Part shown: piece after piece, positions 5,109-11,416 of the stretch
How the letters are laid out: every line of letters begins with the position of its first letter
How positions within the stretch are numbered: the first letter of the stretch is position 1
Origin: CAYVQU01 sp964453155
GTDB lineage: Bacteria > Chloroflexota > Anaerolineae > Anaerolineales > UBA11858
Assembly: GCA_964453155.1 (NCBI GenBank)
Contig: CAYVQU010000156.1
Location: forward strand, 1 to 12,972
DNA length: 12,972 bases
Direction: 5' to 3'
Notes under the pieces: model-generated
Database searches by the model: none
What the model was told of the DNA's origin: nothing
What the model saw: the letters and a program-made list of their open reading frames with translations, nothing else
Made by a program: the position numbers and the translations under genes

Positions 5109-7634
5109 TCAGTCAATCAGACCAACCCCCCGCAGCGCCCGCCCCGTAAACGACTCCGCCACCCCCGCCACCGCCTCCGGTGTCCCCGCGGCGATGACCT
5201 CCCCACCCGCCGCGCCGCCTTCTGGCCCCAGGTCGAGGACCCAATCGGCCGACTTGATCACGTCCAGGTTGTGCTCGATCACGATGACCGAATTCCCGGC
5301 GGCCACCAGCCGCTGCAGGATCAGCAGCAGGCGTTCGACGTCGGCCACATGCAGGCCGGTGGAAGGTTCGTCGAGTAGGTACAGGGTCCGGCCGGTGCTA
5401 CGACGGCCCAATTCCTTCGCCAGTTTGACCCGCTGGGCCTCCCCGCCCGAGAGCGTCGTCGCCGGTTGGCCCAATTGCAAATAGCCCAACCCGACCTCGG
5501 TCATCAACCCCAGCCGCGACTTCACTGCCGGGATCTCCGCAAACACCGGCAGAGCCTCAGCGATCGTCATTTCCAACACCTGGGCGATATTGTGACCATT
5601 GAATTCAATTGCCAAAATCTCATCTTTAAATCGTCGCCCCCCGCACGCCGCACACCGCACCTCCACATCCGGCAAAAAGTGCATATTGATCGTCAGCACC
5701 CCCGCGCCCTGACAGGTTTCACACCGCCCCCCAACCACGTTGAAGGAGAAATCCCGCGCCCGCAGCCCGGCGGCCTGGGCCTCCGGCGTCGCACCGAAGG
5801 CCTGCCGAATGGGCGTGAACGCATCGGTGTAGGTCGCGGCGTTGGAGCGCGGCGTCCGGCCGATGGGGGTCTGGTCGATGGTGATGATCTTGTCGATCTG
5901 GTCCCAGCCCGTGATGGAATCATGCTCGCCGGGTTTTTCGCTGGCCCCATTGAAGCGCTGGCGGGCGGCCCGGTCGAGAATGTCGAACAGCAGGGACGAT
6001 TTGCCCGAACCGGACACCCCAGTGACTGCTACCAGTTTTTCAAGGGGAAGACTTACGTCAATGTTCTGCAAGTTGTGGACCCGCGCCCTGGTAATTTTCA
6101 GGCACTTGTTCCAACCATTCCGGCGGGTTGCCGGTAATTTAATTGCTGCCTGCCCGGAGAGATACGGCCCCGTCACCGACCCCGCAGTGGCCGCGACTTC
6201 TTCGGGAGTCCCCGCGGCGACGACTTCACCCCCCAACCGCCCGGCCCCCGGCCCAAAATCGACCACATAATCCGCGGCCCTCACCACATCCAGATCGTGC
6301 TCGATCACCAGGACCGTATTGCCCAAATCTCGCAGTTGGCGCAAAACTTGGATGAGCCGGGCGTTATCCTTAGGGTGCAGCCCGATGGTCGGTTCATCCA
6401 GGACGTAGAGCACGCCCGTCAACCCCGAGCCCAGCAGCGCGGCCAGCCGCAGCCGCTGGGCCTCCCCCGCCGACAGGCTGGGCGTCGCCCGTTCGAGAGT
6501 CAAATACCCGATCCCGACCTCCACCAGCCGCTGAATCCGGCCGTGCAGATCGTCCAAAATCGGCGCCGCGATCTGCATTTCGGCGGCGGTCAGACTGCGG
6601 GGCAGTTGATCCAACCAGGCGGCCAAATTCCCCAAGGGCCAGGCCCGCACGTCCACGATTTTGGCACCGGCCACCGCCACGCCGCGACTCTCTGTCCGCA
6701 GGCGCGTCCCCTCACAATCCGGGCAGGTTTGCTGGGTTACCAACGCGGCCATTTTTTTACGATAGGCGGCATCCTTGGTCGTATCTGCATATCTACGCAA
6801 TAAATTGGTCACTACCCCTTCGAAGCGGCCCTGCCCCACCGTAGTCGGCGGCTCGATGGTAGGATAATGGGCCTGAAACTGCGGGCTGTGGACCCCGTAG
6901 AGCAGCAAATCGCGCTGAATCGGACCGTAATCCTGGATGGGCAGGTCGGGATCGAAATCGAAGCCATAGGTTTGGACCGCGTTGCGCAGGGTTTTGGTGT
7001 GGTGTTTGATGTAGTGAATGTCCCAGCCGTGGATGGCGAACTCGGCCAGGCTTTTGGTCTCATCGATCAGTTTGGGCAGGTTGGCGCTGTGAACCGAGCC
7101 GAGGCCGGTACAGGTTGGGCAGGCCCCGGCGGGTTTATTGAACGAGAAATGTTCCATCCCCAGCTCCGAGACGGTCGCACCACAGTGGACACAGGGGAAA
7201 GTGCCCCCGCTCTCAACATCTTCGGTTGGGGCGCGTGTGTCCATCTCAGCATACGGCGGGGCGACTGGTGCGCCACACGCCGGGCACGGACGGCGGCCGA
7301 CGCGGGCGTAGAGCACCCGCAAGTAGGTGTAGATTTCGGTCGCGGTCCCGACCGTCGAGCGCGGGCTGCGGTTGCGAAAATGCTGGTCCACGCTGATCGA
7401 GGGCGACAACCCCTGGATAGCATCGAACGGGGGTTTCGAGATGGCATCGGTCACCATCCCCAGCGATTCGAGATACTGCCGCTGGCCCTCCTTGTGCAGG
7501 GTATCGAACGCCAACGTCGATTTCCCCGACCCCGACAGGCCGGTGATGACGATGAATTGATTCTTTGGCAGGGTTAGATCGACATTTTTCAGGTTGTGCA
7601 GCCGGGCGCCGCGAATTTGGATGGTTTCGGACAA
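5109..7634 (-). CDS. uvrA2: Class II UvrA-like ABC ATPase (UvrA2), 841 aa
   Basis: A soluble tandem-ABC ATPase of the UvrA family, which binds damaged DNA. Module 1: Walker A GLSGSGKST 32-40, zinc module C148-X2-C151-X20-C172-X2-C175, signature LSAGEAQ 387-393, Walker B LYVLDEPT near 409-416, H-loop H446. Module 2: Walker A GVSGSGKSS 539-547, zinc module C638-X2-C641-X19-C661-X2-C664, signature LSGGEAQ 728-734, Walker B LYLLDEPST 751-759, H-loop H788. Both zinc spacings equal those of E. coli UvrA. The roughly 115-residue UvrB-binding domain between RVG-RCP and the first zinc pair is reduced to about 30 residues carrying an extra CPACG, and the length (841 versus about 940) fits. It therefore belongs with UvrA2/DrrC-type paralogues, linked to DNA-damage tolerance or resistance to DNA-binding drugs rather than standard UvrABC excision. 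The start is TTG (7634-7632), chosen because GGAGG lies 5 bases upstream. Confidence 0.95.
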   Translation of the reverse strand: MSETIQIRGARLHNLKNVDLTLPKNQFIVITGLSGSGKSTLAFDTLHKEGQRQYLESLGMVTDAISKPPFDAIQGLSPSISVDQHFRNRSPRSTVGTATEIYTYLRVLYARVGRRPCPACGAPVAPPYAEMDTRAPTEDVESGGTFPCVHCGATVSELGMEHFSFNKPAGACPTCTGLGSVHSANLPKLIDETKSLAEFAIHGWDIHYIKHHTKTLRNAVQTYGFDFDPDLPIQDYGPIQRDLLLYGVHSPQFQAHYPTIEPPTTVGQGRFEGVVTNLLRRYADTTKDAAYRKKMAALVTQQTCPDCEGTRLRTESRGVAVAGAKIVDVRAWPLGNLAAWLDQLPRSLTAAEMQIAAPILDDLHGRIQRLVEVGIGYLTLERATPSLSAGEAQRLRLAALLGSGLTGVLYVLDEPTIGLHPKDNARLIQVLRQLRDLGNTVLVIEHDLDVVRAADYVVDFGPGAGRLGGEVVAAGTPEEVAATAGSVTGPYLSGQAAIKLPATRRNGWNKCLKITRARVHNLQNIDVSLPLEKLVAVTGVSGSGKSSLLFDILDRAARQRFNGASEKPGEHDSITGWDQIDKIITIDQTPIGRTPRSNAATYTDAFTPIRQAFGATPEAQAAGLRARDFSFNVVGGRCETCQGAGVLTINMHFLPDVEVRCAACGGRRFKDEILAIEFNGHNIAQVLEMTIAEALPVFAEIPAVKSRLGLMTEVGLGYLQLGQPATTLSGGEAQRVKLAKELGRRSTGRTLYLLDEPSTGLHVADVERLLLILQRLVAAGNSVIVIEHNLDVIKSADWVLDLGPEGGAAGGEVIAAGTPEAVAGVAESFTGRALRGVGLID

Positions 7635-7639
7635 GGGAG

Positions 7640-7669
7640 CCTCCAGAAATTTCGTTTGCCTTTATTATA
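7640..7669 (-). promoter_or_regulatory. UvrA2 ribosome-binding site and -10 box
   Basis: On the minus strand GGAGG (7644-7640) sits 5 bases before the TTG start and decides that start. A perfect TATAAT (7669-7664) lies about 20 bases further upstream. I see no good TTGACA-like -35 at 16-18 bases, so the promoter is tentative; the leader would be very short. Confidence 0.5.
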
Positions 7670-7697
7670 AGAGCTTGGTGTATTAATGGAGGGTTGT

Positions 7698-7803
7698 GCG
7701 TTGCGGTTGCTGTATTCAATTATTCTGGCAAGATTTACCGCAACGCGTTGGCAGATTTCGGTATGAGCTCGATTTCTGGATTTTGACACTTTTCGAAATC
7801 TGC
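7698..7803. other. Two consecutive perfect 10-bp inverted repeats upstream of UvrA2
   Basis: GCGTTGCGGT (7698-7707) is perfectly complementary to ACCGCAACGC (7737-7746), and GCAGATTTCG (7751-7760) to CGAAATCTGC (7794-7803). The spacers are 29 and 33 bases. Both lie 60-170 bases upstream of the UvrA2 start, outside any credible gene. They could be operator pairs, a structured leader or small RNA, or relics of an inserted element; nothing in the sequence decides between these. Confidence 0.5.
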
Positions 7804-8013
7804 ACAGAGGTGGATAGATAATCAAAAAGGGAAATTGTTCAAAAGGGCCGAAAATTTGAGCCCAGAAGCATCCCGAGTAGCTCGGAAGAATGGAGAGCGT
7901 ATCGAGGGGTGCGATTTGAAATGGACGTCGCACACTTTTCTTCGACTCTGCTCAGCACGGGCGATACGACTAGGAAAGAGTCGGTCTATGCAGGATGCGT
8001 TCTCCTCGTCGTT
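7804..8013. other. Non-coding stretch with weaker inverted repeats
   Basis: No reading frame here looks like a protein; the 61-codon frame at 7835-8020 has no ribosome-binding site and ends within the terminator's A-run. Short complementary pairs are present: GTGCGA 7909-7914 with TCGCAC 7928-7933, CGTATCG 7898-7904 with CGATACG 7962-7968, and CGACTCT 7943-7949 with AGAGTCG 7977-7983. The last two pairs cross, as in a pseudoknot, but 7-bp matches over such distances can arise by chance. Confidence 0.3.
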
Positions 8014-8014
8014 T

Positions 8015-8054
8015 AAATAAAAACTCGTCCAAGTTTAGCCAAACTTGGACGAGT
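8015..8054 (-). terminator. Intrinsic terminator after the oxidoreductase cluster
   Basis: A perfect 14-bp stem ACTCGTCCAAGTTT (8023-8036) / AAACTTGGACGAGT (8041-8054) closes a 4-base loop. Read on the minus strand, the stem is followed by a T-rich run (complement of AAATAAAAA at 8015-8023). It begins 20 bases after the stop of the aldo/keto reductase at 8075 and marks the end of that transcription unit. Confidence 0.92.
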
Positions 8055-8074
8055 ATGGGAGAATTTTTACATTC

Positions 8075-9052
8075 TCACCGACCTAAAATAGTATCAATTT
8101 CCTTCATCTGTTCAGCCGTCAGCGGCCCGAATTGCATGGCTTTGCAGTTCTCATCGGCCTGGGCAACGGTACGGATGCCGGGGATGGGGATGGTTTTGTC
8201 GTTGCGGGCCCAGAGCCAGGCCAAGGCACCTTGGGCTAAGGTGCGACCCTCTGTGGTCAGGATGTCGCGCACGGCACCAACTTTGCTGATCCATTCGGGG
8301 GTGGGTTCGCCGTTTTGGAAGTACTTCATCCAATCCGGGCTGTTGGTACCGCGCACGTCGTCTTCGCCGAGTTTGACGCCGGGCTGGTATTTGCCGGTCA
8401 GCAAGCCCATCGCCAACGGGCCGCGGTTGATGGCGGCCAGCCCATATTGGTCACAGACTGCCAGGACATCGGGGTTATCATCCAAAACGTTGAGCTGCAA
8501 CTGAACGGTGCTGCAATTCTCACCCTGGGCAAAGAACGCGGCCCGATCGGCGAAGTCGGTGCTCCAGCCGTAGGTGCGGATTTTGCCATCCTTGACTAAC
8601 TCTTCAAGCGTAGCGCGGACTTCCTGGGACTCAGCAACCGGGTGGTCGTTGAAGTGGAATTGGAACAAGTCGATGTAATCGGTGTTCAGGCGGCGGAGGG
8701 AGTCTTCGCAAGAATGGCGAATCCCTGCAGGAGAAGCATCGCCGCCAGTGGCCTGTTTGGAGGCTTCGTCGAAAACGGGGCCGAATTTCGTGGCGATCAC
8801 GACTTCATCGCGGCGACCGGCGAAAGCCCGGCCCAAAACCCGCTCGCTGTGACCCGCACCATAAACGCTGGCGGTGTCGAAAAAGTTGACGCCTAAATCC
8901 AGACAGGTGTTAATGGCCCGAATGGATTCGTTATCATCGACTTCGCCCCAACCGGCGGGGGTGCCACCACCCCAAAACGGGCCACCGATGGCCCAACAAC
9001 CCATGCCCATCGCGCTGATTTCAATATTACTAGGTCCTAATTTTCGTTTCAT
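8075..9052 (-). CDS. Aldo/keto reductase, 325 aa
   Basis: A cytosolic NADPH-type oxidoreductase of the aldo/keto reductase superfamily, which reduces carbonyl groups to alcohols. The catalytic tetrad is visible: D59 and Y64 in FFDTASVYG, K89 in IATKFG, H133 in FQFHFNDHP. The second conserved stretch (SLRRLNTDYIDLFQ) and the C-terminal cofactor-binding IPIPGIR are present, and 325 residues is normal for the family. The ATG start (9052-9050) is preceded by AAGGAGA at a 7-base spacing on the minus strand. It is the last gene of a same-strand oxidoreductase group and ends at a strong terminator. A repeat element lies directly upstream, so it may depend on read-through from the luciferase-like gene or on its own promoter beyond the repeat. 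The substrate cannot be read from the sequence. Confidence 0.93.
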   Translation of the reverse strand: MKRKLGPSNIEISAMGMGCWAIGGPFWGGGTPAGWGEVDDNESIRAINTCLDLGVNFFDTASVYGAGHSERVLGRAFAGRRDEVVIATKFGPVFDEASKQATGGDASPAGIRHSCEDSLRRLNTDYIDLFQFHFNDHPVAESQEVRATLEELVKDGKIRTYGWSTDFADRAAFFAQGENCSTVQLQLNVLDDNPDVLAVCDQYGLAAINRGPLAMGLLTGKYQPGVKLGEDDVRGTNSPDWMKYFQNGEPTPEWISKVGAVRDILTTEGRTLAQGALAWLWARNDKTIPIPGIRTVAQADENCKAMQFGPLTAEQMKEIDTILGR

Positions 9053-9076
9053 TTTATTCTCCTTGTGTTTTATGTA

Positions 9077-9183
9077 ATGTCACTCTGAGGCCCCGTAGGG
9101 GGGTGAAGAGTCCCATAAAGCTGATCGAAAGTTAACATTGATTGTAGGGATTCTTCAGTCGCTGCGCTCCTTCAGAATGACAT
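9077..9183. repeat. 107-bp imperfect palindromic repeat between oxidoreductase genes
   Basis: ATGTCACTCTGA (9077-9088) and TCAGAATGACAT (9172-9183) are inverted copies with one mismatch, and GAAGAGTCCC (9105-9114) and GGGATTCTTC (9148-9157) are a second inverted pair with one mismatch. The right arm (CTTCAGTCGCTGCGCTCCTTCAG) is of a type I remember as dispersed in many genomes. It occupies most of the gap upstream of the aldo/keto reductase at 8075-9052. Confidence 0.65.
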
Positions 9184-9226
9184 GCATTATCTAAAGTTTT
9201 GCTTGGTTTTCTACCATCAAAATCAT

Positions 9227-10171
9227 TCATAACCCAAATCTAGGTGCGACATCACGCGCGAAGCGTTCGGCCATGTTCGTTTGAGGGAAATCGGCGAAGC
9301 GGAAGACGAAGTGGGTGACGCCCAGATCGCTGAAACGCCGGAGTTGAGATTCAATCTGATCCGGGGTGCCGATGATGGAGGCTGCGGGGTCATAAAACGG
9401 GCTGGTCTGGGCAACTGCCAGCGCGGCCGCGTGGGTGTCGGCGATGGCTACACATTGGTTTACCCAGGTTTTGGTGATTTCAGCGTAGTCCCGGCCGACA
9501 GCTTGACAATGTCCCTGTAGAGTTTCAAGTAGGTCAGCATAAAATTCGGGAGTGCCGCCGGGGAAGTTCCACCAGTCGGCGTATTGGGCCACATAACGCA
9601 GAGTCAGTTTTTTCCCACCGCCGCCGATCATGATGGGGGGCACCGGATCGGGCTGGGGTTGGCAGATCGCGTTGGTCACCTGATAGTATTCTCCATCGAA
9701 AGTGGCTTTCGGTTCCGTCCACAACTGCTTGATGATCTGGACGGCTTCGCCCATCTGGTGGATGCGGGTTGGCGTCGCGGGGAAATCGTATCCATAGGCC
9801 CGATACTCGTCTTCCATCCAGCCCGCCCCTATCCCCAGGATCAACCGCCCGTTGGACAGCGTCTGAAAAGTGGCCGCCATCTTGGCCAGCAGGGCCGGAT
9901 TGCGATAGGATTGAGACATCACCATCGAGCCGAACTGATAACTTTCGAATTTCCCGGCCAAATAAGTTAACCCAGTCCAGCATTCCAGGGTATCGGCCAG
10001 CATATCCACATCCGGGTGCCAGGGGACAAAGTGATCCGCCATCCAAGCTGAGGTGTATTGCCCTTCTAACGCGGTCAGGTAGTTTACAATGTCGGCGGGT
10101 AATAGGGTGCCGCGGTTATTGGTTACCGGGAAGGCGGGGATGAAAAGCCCAAATTGGGTGGAATTGTTCAT
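9227..10171 (-). CDS. LLM-class flavin-dependent oxidoreductase, 314 aa
   Basis: A bacterial luciferase-like (PF00296-type) TIM-barrel oxidoreductase that uses reduced FMN or coenzyme F420. Diagnostic stretches are GLFIPAF at 8-14, the WMADHF motif at 43-48, RNPALLAKMAATF at 90-102, the hallmark LGIGAGW...EYRAYG at 112-127, and PPIMIGGGG at 178-186 before a helix ending ADWWN. Length is typical. The resemblance is closest to F420-dependent members in which LSNGR-ILGIGAGW is conserved, but FMN cannot be excluded. The ATG start (10171-10169) has only a weak purine stretch (GAGAAA) upstream, which suits translation as a downstream gene of an operon. It lies 63 bases after the aldo/keto reductase at 10235-11245 on the same strand and is probably cotranscribed with it. 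The substrate is unknown. Confidence 0.9.
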   Translation of the reverse strand: MNNSTQFGLFIPAFPVTNNRGTLLPADIVNYLTALEGQYTSAWMADHFVPWHPDVDMLADTLECWTGLTYLAGKFESYQFGSMVMSQSYRNPALLAKMAATFQTLSNGRLILGIGAGWMEDEYRAYGYDFPATPTRIHQMGEAVQIIKQLWTEPKATFDGEYYQVTNAICQPQPDPVPPIMIGGGGKKLTLRYVAQYADWWNFPGGTPEFYADLLETLQGHCQAVGRDYAEITKTWVNQCVAIADTHAAALAVAQTSPFYDPAASIIGTPDQIESQLRRFSDLGVTHFVFRFADFPQTNMAERFARDVAPRFGL

Positions 10172-10199
10172 GGTTATTTCTCAATTTTAGATTTATGTT

Positions 10200-10227
10200 G
10201 TAGGGGCGCAGCATGCTACGCCCCTAC
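10200..10227. repeat. GTAGGGGCG/CGCCCCTAC hairpin repeat
   Basis: A perfect 9-bp stem GTAGGGGCG (10200-10208) / CGCCCCTAC (10219-10227) encloses a 10-base loop containing the palindrome AGCATGCT. It sits in the 63-base gap between two minus-strand oxidoreductase genes. Neither strand has a T-run after the stem, so it is more likely a small dispersed repeat than a terminator, though it could attenuate transcription or protect mRNA ends. Confidence 0.6.
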
Positions 10228-10234
10228 CCTGATA

Positions 10235-11245
10235 TTATGCCCCAGCGTTGTTCAAAAATTCGACTTGCTCAGCAGTCAACTCTATTTTAACGGATTCCAT
10301 GTTTTCGTAGTACTGCTCTTTTTTACTGAACCCGAAAATGGGGATGATCCGGGGTTGCTGCATCATCCAGGCCAAAACCAGGTTGTTGTTGGTAACGCCC
10401 AATTCGGTGGAAAGTTCTCCGAGCGCTTTCAAACGAGCGGCTGAATCGGCGGTGTCAAAACCCGGCCACATATCGTGATTTTTGCGTTTTTCCGCATCGT
10501 TGTAGATGCCCTTCAAAATGGGGGAATAGGCTAACAAAGTCAGGTCTTCGTTGGCGGCCAGATAATCGAGCATCTCATCATAGCCGGCGCCAGACTTGGG
10601 GCGCAGATATGAGAACATTTCCTGTCGAACTGTATAATTAGCCCAATCGTGCCGCGCGCTGATCTGACGGGCGCGTTCCAGACGCCAGGTGCGGAGGTTG
10701 CTGCCACCAAGCTGGCGGACTTTCCCTTCCTGTACCAGTTTATTCAACTCGCCCATTGTTTCGGCCAGCGGGGTGTTGCGATCGTCGATGTGGGCGTAAT
10801 AGAGATCAATATAATCGGTTTGCAAACGGCGCAGGCTGTTCTCGACACCCGCGCGGATGGCTTTGGGGGAGAGATTCTCAAACGCTTTATAGATCAGGTC
10901 CCAGCGAACATTCCCCTTTTCGTCGCTGTAGCGCTTTAAAATTTCTTCCTGGCCGATGGTTTCGATGTCCATGATCCGGGCGCCCACCTTGGTCGCCAAG
11001 AAGACTTTATCGCGGTTACCCCGCGCCTGCATCCAGTTGCCGAGGATGGTTTCGCTTTCGTCACCGGTGTAGTTGGGCCCCATCCACCAGGCGTAGCAGT
11101 TGGCCGTGTCGATGAAGTTGCCACCCTGGTCGATAAAATGATCGAGGACTTCAAATGAATCGGTTTCGTTGAGGGCGGTCCCCATCAACATCGCGCCTAA
11201 ACAAATTTGGCTGACCTGGGTATTTCCTAAATTTCGGGTTTTCAT
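10235..11245 (-). CDS. Aldo/keto reductase, 336 aa, divergent from MocR regulator
   Basis: Second aldo/keto reductase of the cluster, distinct from the one at 8075-9052. The tetrad residues are D46 and Y51 in FIDTANCYAWW, K86 in LATKVG, and H152 in LYYAHIDD. SLRRLQTDYIDLYY and the IIPIFGFSKKEQ C-terminal cofactor loop fit the Tas/YajO-like branch. A roughly 35-residue insertion with acidic and charged residues (about 90-125) follows the catalytic lysine. The ATG start (11245-11243) has AAGGAGA 7 bases upstream on the minus strand. It is the first gene of the minus-strand group, 171 bases from the start of the divergent MocR-type regulator, and so the most likely regulatory target. Because some aldo/keto reductases reduce pyridoxal and MocR proteins bind PLP, a vitamin B6 role is possible but only a guess; sugar or keto-ester reduction is equally open. 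Confidence 0.93.
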   Translation of the reverse strand: MKTRNLGNTQVSQICLGAMLMGTALNETDSFEVLDHFIDQGGNFIDTANCYAWWMGPNYTGDESETILGNWMQARGNRDKVFLATKVGARIMDIETIGQEEILKRYSDEKGNVRWDLIYKAFENLSPKAIRAGVENSLRRLQTDYIDLYYAHIDDRNTPLAETMGELNKLVQEGKVRQLGGSNLRTWRLERARQISARHDWANYTVRQEMFSYLRPKSGAGYDEMLDYLAANEDLTLLAYSPILKGIYNDAEKRKNHDMWPGFDTADSAARLKALGELSTELGVTNNNLVLAWMMQQPRIIPIFGFSKKEQYYENMESVKIELTAEQVEFLNNAGA

Positions 11246-11282
11246 CGGGGATTCTCCTTGACTATTTTTTGTTTTGATTTAG

Positions 11283-11288
11283 ATTATA
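11283..11288 (-). promoter_or_regulatory. Predicted -10 box of the oxidoreductase cluster
   Basis: The minus strand carries a perfect TATAAT here, 37 bases before the ATG of the aldo/keto reductase and just downstream of the ATACCA-type repeats. No strong -35 hexamer is present at the usual distance, which suits a promoter needing an activator bound at the repeats. Confidence 0.5.
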
Positions 11289-11315
11289 TTTAAAATCGGA
11301 TTTATTAGTATACCC

Positions 11316-11367
11316 ACTTAATGCCAATTTACTTAATACCAATTTTGTATTTTTTATAATTGGTATT
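11316..11367. promoter_or_regulatory. Probable MocR operator: tandem 15-mers plus inverted repeat
   Basis: ACTTAATGCCAATTT (11316-11330) is followed immediately by ACTTAATACCAATTT (11331-11345), differing at one base. The second copy also forms a perfect 10-bp inverted repeat, AATACCAATT (11335-11344) with AATTGGTATT (11358-11367), across 13 bases. The core hexamers are ATGCCA 11321, ATACCA 11336 and TGGTAT 11361. GabR, the best-studied MocR-family regulator, binds direct repeats of ATACCA as I recall, so this is a good candidate operator. It lies between the divergent promoters, and its right arm touches the regulator's predicted -35. Confidence 0.7.
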
Positions 11368-11393
11368 GTTTAATCGTAAATATTTGATATACT
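11366..11393 (+). promoter_or_regulatory. Predicted promoter of the MocR regulator
   Basis: TTGTTT (11366-11371) and TATACT (11388-11393) are separated by 16 bases, with the -35 overlapping the end of the inverted repeat AATTGGTATT. Transcription would begin near 11400, leaving a leader of under 20 bases. Overlap with the operator suggests autoregulation. Confidence 0.55.
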
Positions 11394-11416
11394 CTCGCTA
11401 TCATTCGGAGGCATCC

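Noticed and set aside
5106..7577. Several long plus-strand frames opposite uvrA2
   Set aside because: They are antisense shadows of a strongly motif-supported GC-rich gene, and their translations show no recognisable domain.
7246..7719. 157-codon minus-strand frame overlapping the uvrA2 start
   Set aside because: It overlaps the conserved Walker A region in another frame and has no family resemblance; the uvrA2 start has a good ribosome-binding site.
7835..8020. 61-codon plus-strand frame in the uvrA2 upstream gap
   Set aside because: No ribosome-binding site, no recognisable sequence, and it ends in the A-run of the terminator.
10200..10227. Hairpin as an intrinsic terminator of the aldo/keto reductase
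   Set aside because: No T-run follows on either strand, and the sequence resembles a common dispersed repeat.
11261..11400. AT-rich direct repeats as a replication origin or iteron set
   Set aside because: Only two tandem copies, no initiator gene nearby, and the position between divergent genes beside a MocR regulator explains them better as an operator.
11360..11416. Upstream TTG start adding 19 residues to the MocR regulator
   Set aside because: It lies inside the operator and ahead of the predicted -10; the ATG at 11417 has GGAGG 5 bases before it and begins where GntR homology begins.
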